This document shows, one piece after another, positions 35,356-43,311 of a stretch of 64,000 bases of DNA. The DNA is from a virus. The stretch covers positions 1 through 64,000 of IMG/VR virus record IMGVR_UViG_3300005264_000005; one strand, given 5' to 3'. The translations under genes were made by a program, and so were the position numbers. Numbering within the stretch: position 1 is the first letter of the stretch; every line of letters starts with the position of its first letter. The notes under the pieces were generated by a model. It was not told the DNA's origin and did no database searches. It saw nothing but the letters and a program-made list of their open reading frames with translations.

Positions 35356-36063
35356 TTACTTTCTAGGACGGCCTCTGTTAATCAGCTTTAATCCTTTGTT
35401 CCAAGGATCTTTGCTTCCATTTGTTATTAAATTAAATTTTTCTTTTTTCCGCTCAAGATATATAGTTGCATCTCTGTATAACCATTCTCGTATAGATATA
35501 AGCTTATTAGTTCCACCCCACCTTACTTTGTAAACTGGAACAATTCCGTTACCGAATTTCTCTACAATCTTAGTAGGCTTAGCATTAATAGCTTCGCAAA
35601 TAATGCTTCTAATTACCTCAGCATGCTCAATCTGATTGAGTAATATAAAGAAATCACCAGCAACAAATTTCCAATTTTCATTTTCCAGGGAACGCTTATC
35701 TATACTTATACATCCATCTCCATCAAATATTCCTCTAACAAAATGATGTAATAGATCTTTTTGTATATTAGGCAGAATGTCCTTTTTAGCATAATCTTTA
35801 AGATTATCCCACTCTCTCCCTAAATGTAAAGAGAACTGTCCTTTTGTAGAATATCTATTAGCCTGAGGAGCAGTATAAACTGGCTCATTACATTCAATTA
35901 TAGAAGACATTTTTTCCAATAGAGATAAATCATCTTCACATAACCTAATTATAACTTGTTTATATTTCTTTTCCTCAGTACTGATATGTCCATCTGCAAA
36001 AAGCAATCCTAGGAAATAAGCCTTTTCTTCAGTATCTATCTCTTTAAAAAATTTACCATACAT
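35356..36063 (-). CDS. LAGLIDADG homing endonuclease
   Basis: A 235-residue protein with motifs YFLGLLFADGHIS (about residue 16) and FVRGIFDGDGCIS (about 109), both with the catalytic Asp. It is related to the enzyme at 25283-26266 but without its N-terminal helix-turn-helix part. GTTGTTAACA (36103-36112) lies 40 bases before the ATG. Confidence 0.9.
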   Translation of the reverse strand: MYGKFFKEIDTEEKAYFLGLLFADGHISTEEKKYKQVIIRLCEDDLSLLEKMSSIIECNEPVYTAPQANRYSTKGQFSLHLGREWDNLKDYAKKDILPNIQKDLLHHFVRGIFDGDGCISIDKRSLENENWKFVAGDFFILLNQIEHAEVIRSIICEAINAKPTKIVEKFGNGIVPVYKVRWGGTNKLISIREWLYRDATIYLERKKEKFNLITNGSKDPWNKGLKLINRGRPRK

Positions 36064-36102
36064 AATATTTCTCCAAAATTTATTATAGTATTATACTATG
36101 CA

Positions 36103-36112
36103 TGTTAACAAC
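36103..36112 (-). promoter_or_regulatory. GTTGTTAACA motif before intron endonuclease
   Basis: One mismatch from the shared motif, 40 bases before the ATG at 36063, and followed by a small hairpin (ATAGTAT/ATACTAT). Confidence 0.45.
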
Positions 36113-36135
36113 TAACGGTTACTGATTAACCCTTA

Positions 36136-36264
36136 ACCATGGTCTGTGATTGCGCAAGCAGTTATTCCTAATTCTACACACTTATCAGCCAGTTGATCTA
36201 TTTTTATTACGGCATCTCGTATTGAATAAGATGAATGTAAGTGGGTTGGGGTATAGGTTGCCAT
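36136..36264 (-). CDS. dnaE: DNA polymerase III alpha, first exon (PHP start)
   Basis: These 43 codons read MATYTPTHLHSSYSIRDAVIKIDQLADKCVELGITACAITDHG, the start of the polymerase PHP domain with HLHSSYS and ITDHG metal motifs. The ATG overlaps the upstream stop as TAATG. The intron follows GGT. Confidence 0.9.
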
Positions 36265-36512
36265 TAATCTACTCTATTAATATTATTAGGCAAGGAATTC
36301 TTATCTTGCTTTCCAAACTGCAGTACTTGCAATGCATGAACGAGGAGTTTAAGTGTCTCTTCTGCGTACGCAATAGGTTTACCTACCTCAAAAGCAACAC
36401 TGGAATATATCTCTTCATCTGCAATTGTATCTTTAGCGAAAATGATAAGCTCTTGTTTACCGTTGTCATTTTCAGTAATCTCTATACGGGTTGTAATTAA
36501 TGTTTCAGTCAT
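36264..36512 (-). CDS. Unknown small protein upstream of dnaE
   Basis: The best start is ATG 36512, preceded by AAGGAGATAGTA, not the earlier in-frame ATG. About 82 residues, mixed alpha/beta. The stop overlaps the dnaE start, so it is translationally coupled to the polymerase. Confidence 0.6.
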   Translation of the reverse strand: MTETLITTRIEITENDNGKQELIIFAKDTIADEEIYSSVAFEVGKPIAYAEETLKLLVHALQVLQFGKQDKNSLPNNINRVD

Positions 36513-36575
36513 TACTATCTCCTTAAATGCACTGATTAAATCGCCAGCCTTCATGTCTCTGTCCCGTGAAAGCAT

Positions 36576-36620
36576 TAGTCGGTCTCCAAAATTTATATAG
36601 CAGGGCTTTCGCCCTACTAA
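36576..36620 (-). terminator. Stem-loop between small genes
   Basis: TAGTAGGGC-GAAA-GCCCTGCTA on the - strand is a stable stem capped by a GNRA-type tetraloop. It is followed by TATATAAATTTT. It could be a weak terminator or an mRNA stabiliser. Confidence 0.45.
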
Positions 36621-36623
36621 AAA

Positions 36624-36782
36624 TTACTTGTTTTTACGAGTCCAACTAGCTTTCACTGCAGCTACTTGTCCAGGCTTAATTTGTAAACCATCGAAATCAT
36701 TAATTATATTAGCAATTTCTTTAGAGGTATTAGTAGATCCAAGTTCACATAATTTATAAACAAAGTCTTTCCAATCTTTCAT
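36624..36782 (-). CDS. 52-residue protein
   Basis: The frame from ATG 36782 to TAA 36624 reads MKDWKDFVYKLCELGSTNTSKEIANIIND and ends in a basic tail (WTRKNK). Residues 12-27 look like a helix-turn-helix start. It fits exactly between its neighbours. Confidence 0.5.
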   Translation of the reverse strand: MKDWKDFVYKLCELGSTNTSKEIANIINDFDGLQIKPGQVAAVKASWTRKNK

Positions 36783-36787
36783 AACTA

Positions 36788-36967
36788 TCATCCTTCTAAG
36801 TTTTTAATAATTTGTTCAGCTTCTTCGTAAGAGTTAGCGAAGGCTACAAGCATAGCATTAAATGCAATGTTGTCAACCAACAAGGCACCTTCTTCTGGAT
36901 CTATGGCTCTAGCAACCATGATCTTATTCTTACTTGGCTGAGCAATAATTATAAGTTCATTATTCAT
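36788..36967 (-). CDS. 59-residue protein
   Basis: The frame from ATG 36967 to TGA 36788 reads MNNELIIIAQPSKNKIMVARAID... and is mixed alpha/beta. Its start overlaps the end of the gene at 36960-37835 and its stop is 6 bases before the next ATG. Unknown. Confidence 0.5.
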   Translation of the reverse strand: MNNELIIIAQPSKNKIMVARAIDPEEGALLVDNIAFNAMLVAFANSYEEAEQIIKNLEG

Positions 36968-37835
36968 ATATAAACCTCACAGCAAAATTATTTATTACAA
37001 CTGGCTGTACATTACTACTTCTCAGTTCTAATTTAGCACCATTAGTTTTAGTATATGTTCTTATCAATCTTGTTTGCAGCTTAGTAATATCTACATCTCC
37101 CCATTTAAAATTATTGAGAGCATTAAAATATACTGAATTATCTCGGCTATATAATAACTGAAAGATCCAATATGAAGACATAGGAACTTCAATAGACTCA
37201 TTAGTACCATTAAACTTCTTACCTCCAAATATGTATGGAATAAGAAGTCTATTGCAAATAAGCTTATGTGTTAAATATACATCCATGGGACAGTCATATA
37301 TATTATCTAGGTAGTCCATTAATAAGATATCAATGTTATCAATATACTTAGCATAATTAAATGTCTTCCCATTTAAGGTGACATTAGCGCTATTCGTACT
37401 GACAATACTACTCATAAGCAATCTATAGAGACTAAGCTTTTTAGTTCTATCTTTACCTTTTATTTCAAAGTTCTTCACAAAACTAGATGCAATAGTGCCA
37501 AATATCTTTTCTTTCAAGGAGCTGCCAGCAGAATCAAAGAACCCTCTTGGTAGCGTTACAAACTTAAGGCCAATAGCTTGCTTAGGTGCTTTGAAGCTAA
37601 GGCCTCTTTTGTTTGTAAGTATGTTTTGAGTAGATGTTTCAATATCAAAATGAACAGATTTAATCTTACTCCACCCATACATTTTATTAGCCCTATAAGA
37701 AAGAGCATCTACAGTTGTGCCAGCAGGGAATTTTGCAATCATATTATTGTAATCATTTAAAGCTATCTTCTGATAAGTACAAGACTTACGATAGTTTATC
37801 CTACACATCAAGCTAAAGTCTGCTGGCAATATCAT
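36960..37835 (-). CDS. Unknown 291-residue protein
   Basis: A basic, mixed alpha/beta protein without a motif I recognise. It is followed at 37832 by the next gene with a 4-base overlap, and belongs to a run of five coupled unknown genes (36960-40631). Confidence 0.55.
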   Translation of the reverse strand: MILPADFSLMCRINYRKSCTYQKIALNDYNNMIAKFPAGTTVDALSYRANKMYGWSKIKSVHFDIETSTQNILTNKRGLSFKAPKQAIGLKFVTLPRGFFDSAGSSLKEKIFGTIASSFVKNFEIKGKDRTKKLSLYRLLMSSIVSTNSANVTLNGKTFNYAKYIDNIDILLMDYLDNIYDCPMDVYLTHKLICNRLLIPYIFGGKKFNGTNESIEVPMSSYWIFQLLYSRDNSVYFNALNNFKWGDVDITKLQTRLIRTYTKTNGAKLELRSSNVQPVVINNFAVRFIYE

Positions 37836-38365
37836 ACAACAACTTTCTTAATTTTATAACCAAACTTATCAACAAGATTAGCAATCTTACCCATAACAAT
37901 AAGATCAGATTTGCCTAAGCATACATCTTTACCTTCTATATTAATTACAACTTCAGTACATTTGAATCTCGCAACTTCTTCCTCAGTTATTTCATAACCA
38001 AGATCAACTATGTCAATCGCGGAATTAGACACAGCAAGCTTTTCAGACTCCGGTGTGTTATTATTAATCCAAGGCGGATCTACCCACTCTTTCTTGCCAA
38101 ACATATAAGAAGCAAGCTCCTGCACCTTAGAGGCTATGCTATCGTTATCGTCCTCAAGAGAGTCTATATGAATGAAAGGCTTGCCAAGATACTCTGCATT
38201 AGTATCAATATAAATATATGCATCATACCCTTCTGTCCTAGCACCTTCAATGCGAGACTTCTCCCATGTTACACCAGCATCCTTAGCTCCATCTAGCATA
38301 TCCCAAAGCTCGGCGTACTTATCGCCTAAATTTACTATATTGCTTGCTAGTACTAAAATATCCAT
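37832..38365 (-). CDS. Unknown ~177-residue protein
   Basis: A likely start is MDILVLASN (near 38365); two earlier in-frame ATGs lie in the overlap with the previous gene. It begins with a Rossmann-like strand (DILVLASNIVNLGDKYAELWDMLDGA) and contains GYDAYIYIDTNAEYLGKPFIHIDSLEDD. This suggests an alpha/beta fold, perhaps a nucleoside-processing enzyme, but no catalytic signature is clear. Confidence 0.5.
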   Translation of the reverse strand: MDILVLASNIVNLGDKYAELWDMLDGAKDAGVTWEKSRIEGARTEGYDAYIYIDTNAEYLGKPFIHIDSLEDDNDSIASKVQELASYMFGKKEWVDPPWINNNTPESEKLAVSNSAIDIVDLGYEITEEEVARFKCTEVVINIEGKDVCLGKSDLIVMGKIANLVDKFGYKIKKVVV

Positions 38366-38366
38366 A

Positions 38367-38894
38367 TTACATTCCATTCGTTCTGCTAGACTTATCATAC
38401 ATTCTATCAGATTGATTAATAGAATAAGACAAGCTGTTAGTTAAGAGCATTAAATCTTTGAGCTTATTTTTATGATTCTCAAAGTAAGTTTTAAGTATGC
38501 TAATTTGCACAAGCTTGTCTTCATGTCTCTGAATAGCCTTATATTTATTCCTAGCTATATCTTCTAGTCTCTCACGTCCAGGGATACGAACCTTGTTTGT
38601 TGTATATGTTTCACATAGCTCTTCAGTTTTAGCTATCATGACACGCCTAGTTTTTGATTCAAGATCCTTGTATGAAATAAACAAATTATTGTATAAGTTA
38701 TATGCTATCTGATACTTATTGTTTAATATAGCACAAGTTTTATCTATTTCAACACTAGAGCATGGCATAGAAGGCATGGTAACTGATAGCTCTTGCTGCC
38801 ATTCAAATAATGTCTTGCCAGCATAATCAATCATGCTGTAGTCCATAGTCTGTATAGGAGTTTCCTCTACTGGCTTTTCTTCTTGTTTATCCAT
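38367..38894 (-). CDS. Helical protein, unknown
   Basis: A 175-residue, mostly helical protein with long amphipathic helices (residues 45-155), possibly a coiled-coil adaptor. It overlaps the previous gene by 28 bases. Confidence 0.55.
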   Translation of the reverse strand: MDKQEEKPVEETPIQTMDYSMIDYAGKTLFEWQQELSVTMPSMPCSSVEIDKTCAILNNKYQIAYNLYNNLFISYKDLESKTRRVMIAKTEELCETYTTNKVRIPGRERLEDIARNKYKAIQRHEDKLVQISILKTYFENHKNKLKDLMLLTNSLSYSINQSDRMYDKSSRTNGM

Positions 38895-39706
38895 AGCTTC
38901 ACCGTATCGCTCTTGTAAAAGTCAGCATCACCACCAGCATACATATTAATAGTATCACCCAAACACTTTGTCAGATGCTTGAATAGACTATCTTTATCTT
39001 TACCATAGCTTATCCGATCAACAGTACTCTTAGAAGCTGCGACTTCTAGTCCTACATACATTTCAGTTATAGCATTAAAAGACTTAAGCTTTTCATTATA
39101 TTCCGGATGACTACGAGGAACAATAACTACATACTGGCACTCATCGGAATCTTCTTTCAGATATAAATTATCATCATCAAAAGCTACTTTAAGTACACGA
39201 GGCTTAGTTTTTGTAACACTCTTAAACATCTGATTCATATAATAGCAAACATTATGATCAATGTTAAAGCTAATACCATGCTCGGAAGCCCACTCCACTA
39301 TTTTAGGCATACTATACTCTATATAATACACAAAGCCAGCAGCAGTAAGGGACCATGATTTCTTATTGAAGCTTAAATTTCCATGCCAAAAAATAGCATC
39401 ACCAGCTGAGGCAATAGAATTAAACACATTAACATCAATTAAATTGATTGGAATAGTATTCCATGTTAAATCAGGTACATACATAGCAGGCCTATCATTC
39501 TTACTGATAGCTGAAGCATTCTCTAACTCCATATTAAATAAACTCTTAATTGAAATCTTAGAAGCTTGATAGTTAGTGCTAATACCATTAGGCATCAGTA
39601 CTTTACAGGTATCCAGATCTAGCAAGCAAGCACTGCCTTCAAGAAACGCATCTCGATTACTAGACAGGGTTTTAGGTCTTATCTGTTGTAACCGATGCAT
39701 TAACAC
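38867..39706 (-). CDS. Unknown 279-residue protein
   Basis: An alpha/beta protein with YVVIVPRSHPEYNEKLKSFNAITEMYVGLEVAASKSTVDRISYGKD in its C-terminal half. No recognised motif. It is part of the coupled block with its neighbours on both sides. Confidence 0.55.
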   Translation of the reverse strand: MLMHRLQQIRPKTLSSNRDAFLEGSACLLDLDTCKVLMPNGISTNYQASKISIKSLFNMELENASAISKNDRPAMYVPDLTWNTIPINLIDVNVFNSIASAGDAIFWHGNLSFNKKSWSLTAAGFVYYIEYSMPKIVEWASEHGISFNIDHNVCYYMNQMFKSVTKTKPRVLKVAFDDDNLYLKEDSDECQYVVIVPRSHPEYNEKLKSFNAITEMYVGLEVAASKSTVDRISYGKDKDSLFKHLTKCLGDTINMYAGGDADFYKSDTVKLWINKKKSQ

Positions 39707-40046
39707 CTACCTTATAAGAGTTAAGTTTATAGAAATCAAGAGAAATAGGATTATGAATAACAAACTCTTTTGCTCTGATTTCACGAAGCTCTGCCTCAAT
39801 ATTAACAAGCACTACGTTCTTGTCTGTGCTTAAACTCTTACATTTAGCTAATTCATTTACCCAGATATCTTTTGCTGTATCACCTTTAAGTATCACCTTA
39901 ACTGGAACAGCACTACCTTCTACTCTCATAGAAAATGCACACACAGGAATAGCCACGGCTTTCTCTACGCTACCTTTTTCTACAGATATAATTGCAGCTT
40001 CCTTAATAGATATAGATCCATTAATATTAAATTTTCGTTCACTCAT
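39672..40046 (-). CDS. Unknown 124-residue protein
   Basis: A beta-rich small protein (KFNINGSISIKEAAIISVEKG, VPVKVILKG). It overlaps the next gene by 35 bases. It may be an OB-like or structural domain; not recognised. Confidence 0.5.
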   Translation of the reverse strand: MSERKFNINGSISIKEAAIISVEKGSVEKAVAIPVCAFSMRVEGSAVPVKVILKGDTAKDIWVNELAKCKSLSTDKNVVLVNIEAELREIRAKEFVIHNPISLDFYKLNSYKVGVNASVTTDKT

Positions 40047-40064
40047 AGTAATTTTCTCTTTACT

Positions 40065-40631
40065 TTACTTAGATTTAGGAGTGTTACCTTTATATTTTTT
40101 AATAACACTCGCTTTATTAAAATCAGGCACAGGCTTATTCCCAGCCCGCTTAACTCTCTTTAAAACAGTATACTCGAACTTACCAGGAGCCAAGCCTTTC
40201 TCAACTAGAGGCCAGCTATTATACATCCATTGCCAGCCTTCTTTTTCTAACACTGGAAGCATGTCAAGCTTCCATATATTATCACGAATGCTTAAATGTT
40301 CATACTGTATTGATAGCTCGGCAGCAACCTCAAGTCTAAGTTGATCAAGTTTTTTATCAAAAATTTCCTTAACAAGACTTGCAACTAGCTCAGATATAAC
40401 CTTATTAGCCTCAGCCTTATGCTCTTTTGTGAGTTTTACTTCAGGCTTAACAGGCACCTCTATGGCTGGCTGTGCAACGCCTGGCTGACTAAGTGCACCT
40501 TTATTTACTTGTGTGTCTTTTTTAATTACAGTCTTAGCTTTTTGGTTCTTATTATATACTTCCCAGCAACCCCTGCAGTCAGTTCTGGGTTTACGAACCC
40601 CACCATAACCTGGATGATCTTTACATGCCAT
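40065..40631 (-). CDS. Unknown protein with N-terminal Cys motif
   Basis: A 188-residue protein. The N-terminus GYGGVRKPRTDCRGCWEVYNKN is a small basic zinc-knuckle-like segment. The middle is Lys/Pro-rich and probably flexible, and the C-terminal half is helical. It follows the radical-SAM gene by two bases. Confidence 0.5.
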   Translation of the reverse strand: MACKDHPGYGGVRKPRTDCRGCWEVYNKNQKAKTVIKKDTQVNKGALSQPGVAQPAIEVPVKPEVKLTKEHKAEANKVISELVASLVKEIFDKKLDQLRLEVAAELSIQYEHLSIRDNIWKLDMLPVLEKEGWQWMYNSWPLVEKGLAPGKFEYTVLKRVKRAGNKPVPDFNKASVIKKYKGNTPKSK

Positions 40632-40633
40632 TT

Positions 40634-41386
40634 CTATTCTCCTACCAAGCAGTTACTACAATAACTTTTACCACCTATTTCGCCACACATATGATCAGAG
40701 CTACAAAGCCAGCTAGTGTTAATATTAATAGGCTTATAATATCCACCAGTCCACCTATAAAGCTCTTTATTTGCTTTGTATTCATTTAGCTGCTCCATAC
40801 TTGCAAATCTTATTGGTGTAAGTATAATTCTGTCCCCAGGCAAGTCTTGATATTCACTAGGCATGCGAGCAGTTACATCATCAGTAATTCTCCAATAAGA
40901 ATTAACTCCTACTGCATGATACTTAGACCCAACATCCTTACGAATATAGTTAAGTGGAGCCTTAGTAATCATACCAAGACTTACATGCAAGATATGATTA
41001 CCGCTCTTTAAGACTTCTGCGAACTCTTTGTTGTATTCAAGAGACTTTGTGACGAAGACAACTCGTAAGTTTTCTTTTGTTGCTGCTTCAAGTATCTTAA
41101 TAGCATCTCTGCGGACAGCAGGATCCCCAGGGTCAGAAAACTTTCCGAAGCGGACATATTTAATCCCTTTCTTTTTAGCTGCCTTACAGCTCGCTCTAAA
41201 TATATCATCATTATATTCCTTTGAGATAATGTCGCTATAAAACTGACCTCCTCTTCGGCTAGCTTTAGATCCATAGCATCCAACGCATTTATTTCTGCAT
41301 CCGATTTCAAGATCTATACTAGCCTGATCAGCAATTCCTTGCTGCTTACCTCCAATATTAATTTTAACAAAATTCGCCTTGTTCAT
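40634..41386 (-). CDS. Radical-SAM protein
   Basis: A 250-residue protein with the cluster motif CRNKCVGCYGSK (C-x3-C-x2-C, near residue 30) and RFGKFSDPGDPAVRRDAIKILEAA, matching a small radical-SAM barrel. C-terminal cysteines (CSSDHMCGEIGGKSYCSNC) may hold a second cluster, as in SPASM/twitch enzymes. The substrate is unknown. It is the second such enzyme in the window. Confidence 0.8.
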   Translation of the reverse strand: MNKANFVKINIGGKQQGIADQASIDLEIGCRNKCVGCYGSKASRRGGQFYSDIISKEYNDDIFRASCKAAKKKGIKYVRFGKFSDPGDPAVRRDAIKILEAATKENLRVVFVTKSLEYNKEFAEVLKSGNHILHVSLGMITKAPLNYIRKDVGSKYHAVGVNSYWRITDDVTARMPSEYQDLPGDRIILTPIRFASMEQLNEYKANKELYRWTGGYYKPININTSWLCSSDHMCGEIGGKSYCSNCLVGE

Positions 41387-41445
41387 AATATCATTTCCTC
41401 TAAAAGTTTTACTTCTACCGCCTAAGCTTAAACTTAACGAGCCAC

Positions 41446-41667
41446 TTAGTCATTGCGAGCTATGCTAGCGTTGGCCCACATAACGCACTCTTCAAGTCCA
41501 GTTAAGGCCTGCATTCTTTCTCTGCTATTAGGACACAGTTCAACCATCATAGCGGCTAGCTCCTTAGCCTTCTCTCTCAAGGCAGTATACTTTTCAGGCT
41601 GACCAGGCTTAGGCGTATGATACATAAAAATATTATCTACATTGTAATCATCAATTACTTTTATCAC
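41446..41667 (-). CDS. acb2: Acb2-like anti-CBASS cyclic-nucleotide sponge
   Basis: A 73-residue protein starting at GTG 41667. MYHTPKPGQPEKYTALREKAKELA...CPNSRERMQALTGLEECVMWANASIARN matches the Acb2 (T4 Vs.4-type) family. This includes the F/M-YHxPxxxQPxxY start and the C-terminal LEE-x-V-x-WANA-x-IARN helix. Acb2 hexamers bind cyclic di- and trinucleotides made by CBASS sensors and so block abortive infection. Its start overlaps the stop of the 44-residue gene upstream. Confidence 0.85.
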   Translation of the reverse strand: MIKVIDDYNVDNIFMYHTPKPGQPEKYTALREKAKELAAMMVELCPNSRERMQALTGLEECVMWANASIARND

Positions 41668-41798
41668 ATCTTAACCTTTCTTTTTAATAGCTCAACTTCT
41701 TTTCTTAACTCATCTAACTCATGCCCCATCTCTAACAGCAGGGGCTCAAGCTTAGATAGAGTTCTTTTTTGTTGTTTAATCTTTGAGTTCTTGCTCAT
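41664..41798 (-). CDS. 44-residue coiled-coil peptide
   Basis: The frame from ATG 41798 to TGA 41664 reads MSKNSKIKQQKRTLSKLEPLLLEMGHELDE... and is a single charged helix. It overlaps the membrane-protein gene upstream and the sponge gene downstream, so coupling supports it. Confidence 0.5.
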   Translation of the reverse strand: MSKNSKIKQQKRTLSKLEPLLLEMGHELDELRKEVELLKRKVKM

Positions 41799-42084
41799 GC
41801 TTTGCCTTACCCCATAAGAAAAAGTTAGTTATAGCTCCAAGTAACCAAGAGATACCAGCAGCAGATAACCATAAGCAAGTAAAGTTAAGCCCAACTGCAT
41901 ATGCAAGCGATAATAGCACTGCAAACCAAAAACTACAACACAGCTGACAATAAGCTAATGGTGCAAATTCTCCAGTGTTCTCAAGCCACCAAGTACGAGC
42001 GTCTTCAAATCCAGGACTGTAAAGCCAAGCAGAACTAAGGCCAAATGTTCCAAATACAATTAAGAAAATAAACATTAAATCCAT
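41776..42084 (-). CDS. Membrane protein, unknown
   Basis: A 102-residue protein with three hydrophobic segments (about 3-21, 48-65 and 70-88) and two cysteine pairs near the second segment (CQLCC). It overlaps the next gene. Related small membrane proteins occur in many large phages; function unknown. Confidence 0.6.
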   Translation of the reverse strand: MDLMFIFLIVFGTFGLSSAWLYSPGFEDARTWWLENTGEFAPLAYCQLCCSFWFAVLLSLAYAVGLNFTCLWLSAAGISWLLGAITNFFLWGKAKHEQELKD

Positions 42085-42407
42085 TACAGAGCTCCTGACT
42101 TATTGAAAGGTAAATCTAACCGCTCTCCATTTTCATTAAGTGTAGTCGCAGGCTTAAGTACATCTGGTACGTCATCATCTCTAAAATAGGTACCCTTAGG
42201 GAATACTGGCTTAGTTGGCACGATTTGATCATAGGGATCACTGGATAAGCTTTTGTACCAGTCTGTCATCATTTCAAATTGCGTGGTAGTGAGTGTTACC
42301 TCACCAAGAAAGTCGTCTTTAATTAATAATCTTTCAGTACCAACAAATTCAATGGTTGGACATTTACATATTGGAGGAGAACAGGCCGTGAATTTATTCT
42401 GACTCAT
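42084..42407 (-). CDS. Unknown 107-residue protein
   Basis: A small protein with CSPPICKCP near the start (possible metal site) and a proline-rich middle. It overlaps the TSCPD gene by 14 bases. Not recognised. Confidence 0.5.
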   Translation of the reverse strand: MSQNKFTACSPPICKCPTIEFVGTERLLIKDDFLGEVTLTTTQFEMMTDWYKSLSSDPYDQIVPTKPVFPKGTYFRDDDVPDVLKPATTLNENGERLDLPFNKSGAL

Positions 42408-42660
42408 TAGTTATTCCTTTATCTAGATATTGTTGTAGTGCTTGTGCAAGTTGATCTACACAGCTAGTATCTCTACTCCCACACTTAACATCTTTAAGCA
42501 TGGAGATAGCTACGGATATATTTGAACCTTCTATAAAGCGAGCAACAGTAGAAAGTGCGCCAGGACAACCGCCGTTGAATTTTACATCAACGACAGTCCC
42601 ATTATCTTCTACGTCAAACTCGATACTCTTAGCGCAAGTTCCAGTTGTTTTAAAGTTCAT
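42394..42660 (-). CDS. TSCPD-domain protein (reductase-associated)
   Basis: The likely start is ATG 42660 (MNFKTTGTCAKSIEFDVEDNG). The chain FNGGCPGALSTVARFIEG...KCGSRDTSCVDQLAQAL has the four-cysteine TSCPD pattern found at the C-terminus of, or next to, adenosylcobalamin-dependent ribonucleotide reductases. Here it is a free-standing ~88-residue protein, about 30 kb from nrdJ. It may support the phage reductase. Confidence 0.8.
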   Translation of the reverse strand: MNFKTTGTCAKSIEFDVEDNGTVVDVKFNGGCPGALSTVARFIEGSNISVAISMLKDVKCGSRDTSCVDQLAQALQQYLDKGITNESE

Positions 42661-43087
42661 CAACACTATCTTTTCTCTTATTAGTAAAGTCAGGAAAGTC
42701 ATCATATTCTGCAGGAACAGAGCCTCGCTCTATCATCTCAAGTAAATGAACGATAGAGGTTAAGTTCCAAATAGCTTGAACTAAATGGTCCTCATCTCTA
42801 TACCCTTCCAAGAATTGATTCATATGACGCTTAGCTGAATTATAGAATCGAGAAAGAGGCATGCCTTTCTCCCAATTTCTATCGGCATACTTGGCTACGC
42901 CACCCTCATACAACACTGCAAGTCTCCGCTCTAATATTGGAGAAATAAGATCAAATCTACCTCGCCCAATGTCAGGCTCGCGCATCATGCCAGTTTCAGT
43001 AGTAGCTCTGTCGCCACCATCTTTTAATATGTGCTTCACTGGCGGTACAAGTACTCGTGCTGGATGTATTTTCATATTATTCTCCAC
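42650..43087 (-). CDS. dATP/dGTP pyrophosphohydrolase-like (MazG/DUF5664 type)
   Basis: A 145-residue protein with LYEGGVAKYADRNWEKGMPLSRFYNSAKRHMNQFLEGYRDEDHLVQAIWNLTSIVHLLE. This matches the helical all-alpha pyrophosphatase domain seen in phage dATP/dGTP diphosphohydrolases, with the E/D residues of DEDH as metal ligands. It may trim dNTP pools or remove signalling nucleotides. It overlaps the TSCPD gene. Confidence 0.78.
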   Translation of the reverse strand: MENNMKIHPARVLVPPVKHILKDGGDRATTETGMMREPDIGRGRFDLISPILERRLAVLYEGGVAKYADRNWEKGMPLSRFYNSAKRHMNQFLEGYRDEDHLVQAIWNLTSIVHLLEMIERGSVPAEYDDFPDFTNKRKDSVDEL

Positions 43088-43089
43088 CT

Positions 43090-43311
43090 TTAATCATATG
43101 TTTCACCATCTCGCTCATAAATTTCCCCGTCATCTAAAGGGCACCATTTAGGGAAGCCAAATTCCTCACAGTCATCATCTTTATCATAAATCATATATTT
43201 AGAGTAAATATGCTTATTGGTGATAGAACAAATATCCTCTACCGCTCCACCATCTCTACGACAAGGACAATTTCTACATGACTTAACTATCTTATAAAAA
43301 ACTTTACTCAT
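43090..43311 (-). CDS. Small cysteine-rich protein
   Basis: The preferred start is ATG 43311, overlapping the VWA gene stop, giving MSKVFYKIVKSCRNCPCRRDGG. Cysteines CRNCPC, C(SI) and C(EEF)...C(PLDD) could bind one or two zinc ions. About 73 residues; function unknown. Confidence 0.55.
   Translation of the reverse strand: MSKVFYKIVKSCRNCPCRRDGGAVEDICSITNKHIYSKYMIYDKDDDCEEFGFPKWCPLDDGEIYERDGETYD

Larger units (their letters stand above)
34580..36135 (-). mobile_element. Group I intron in dnaE N-part carrying two endonuclease genes
   Basis: The boundary CATGGT/TTTTGT restores TDHG-FCGGSFKQYK, which has exactly the spacing of ordinary DnaE. The last intron base is G. The 3' end (GGGGATAAAAAGCCC...) matches the intron at 25146-26414. 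It contains a LAGLIDADG gene and, after a structured segment at 35220-35345, an HNH gene. It may be a second element nested in the first. Confidence 0.82.
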
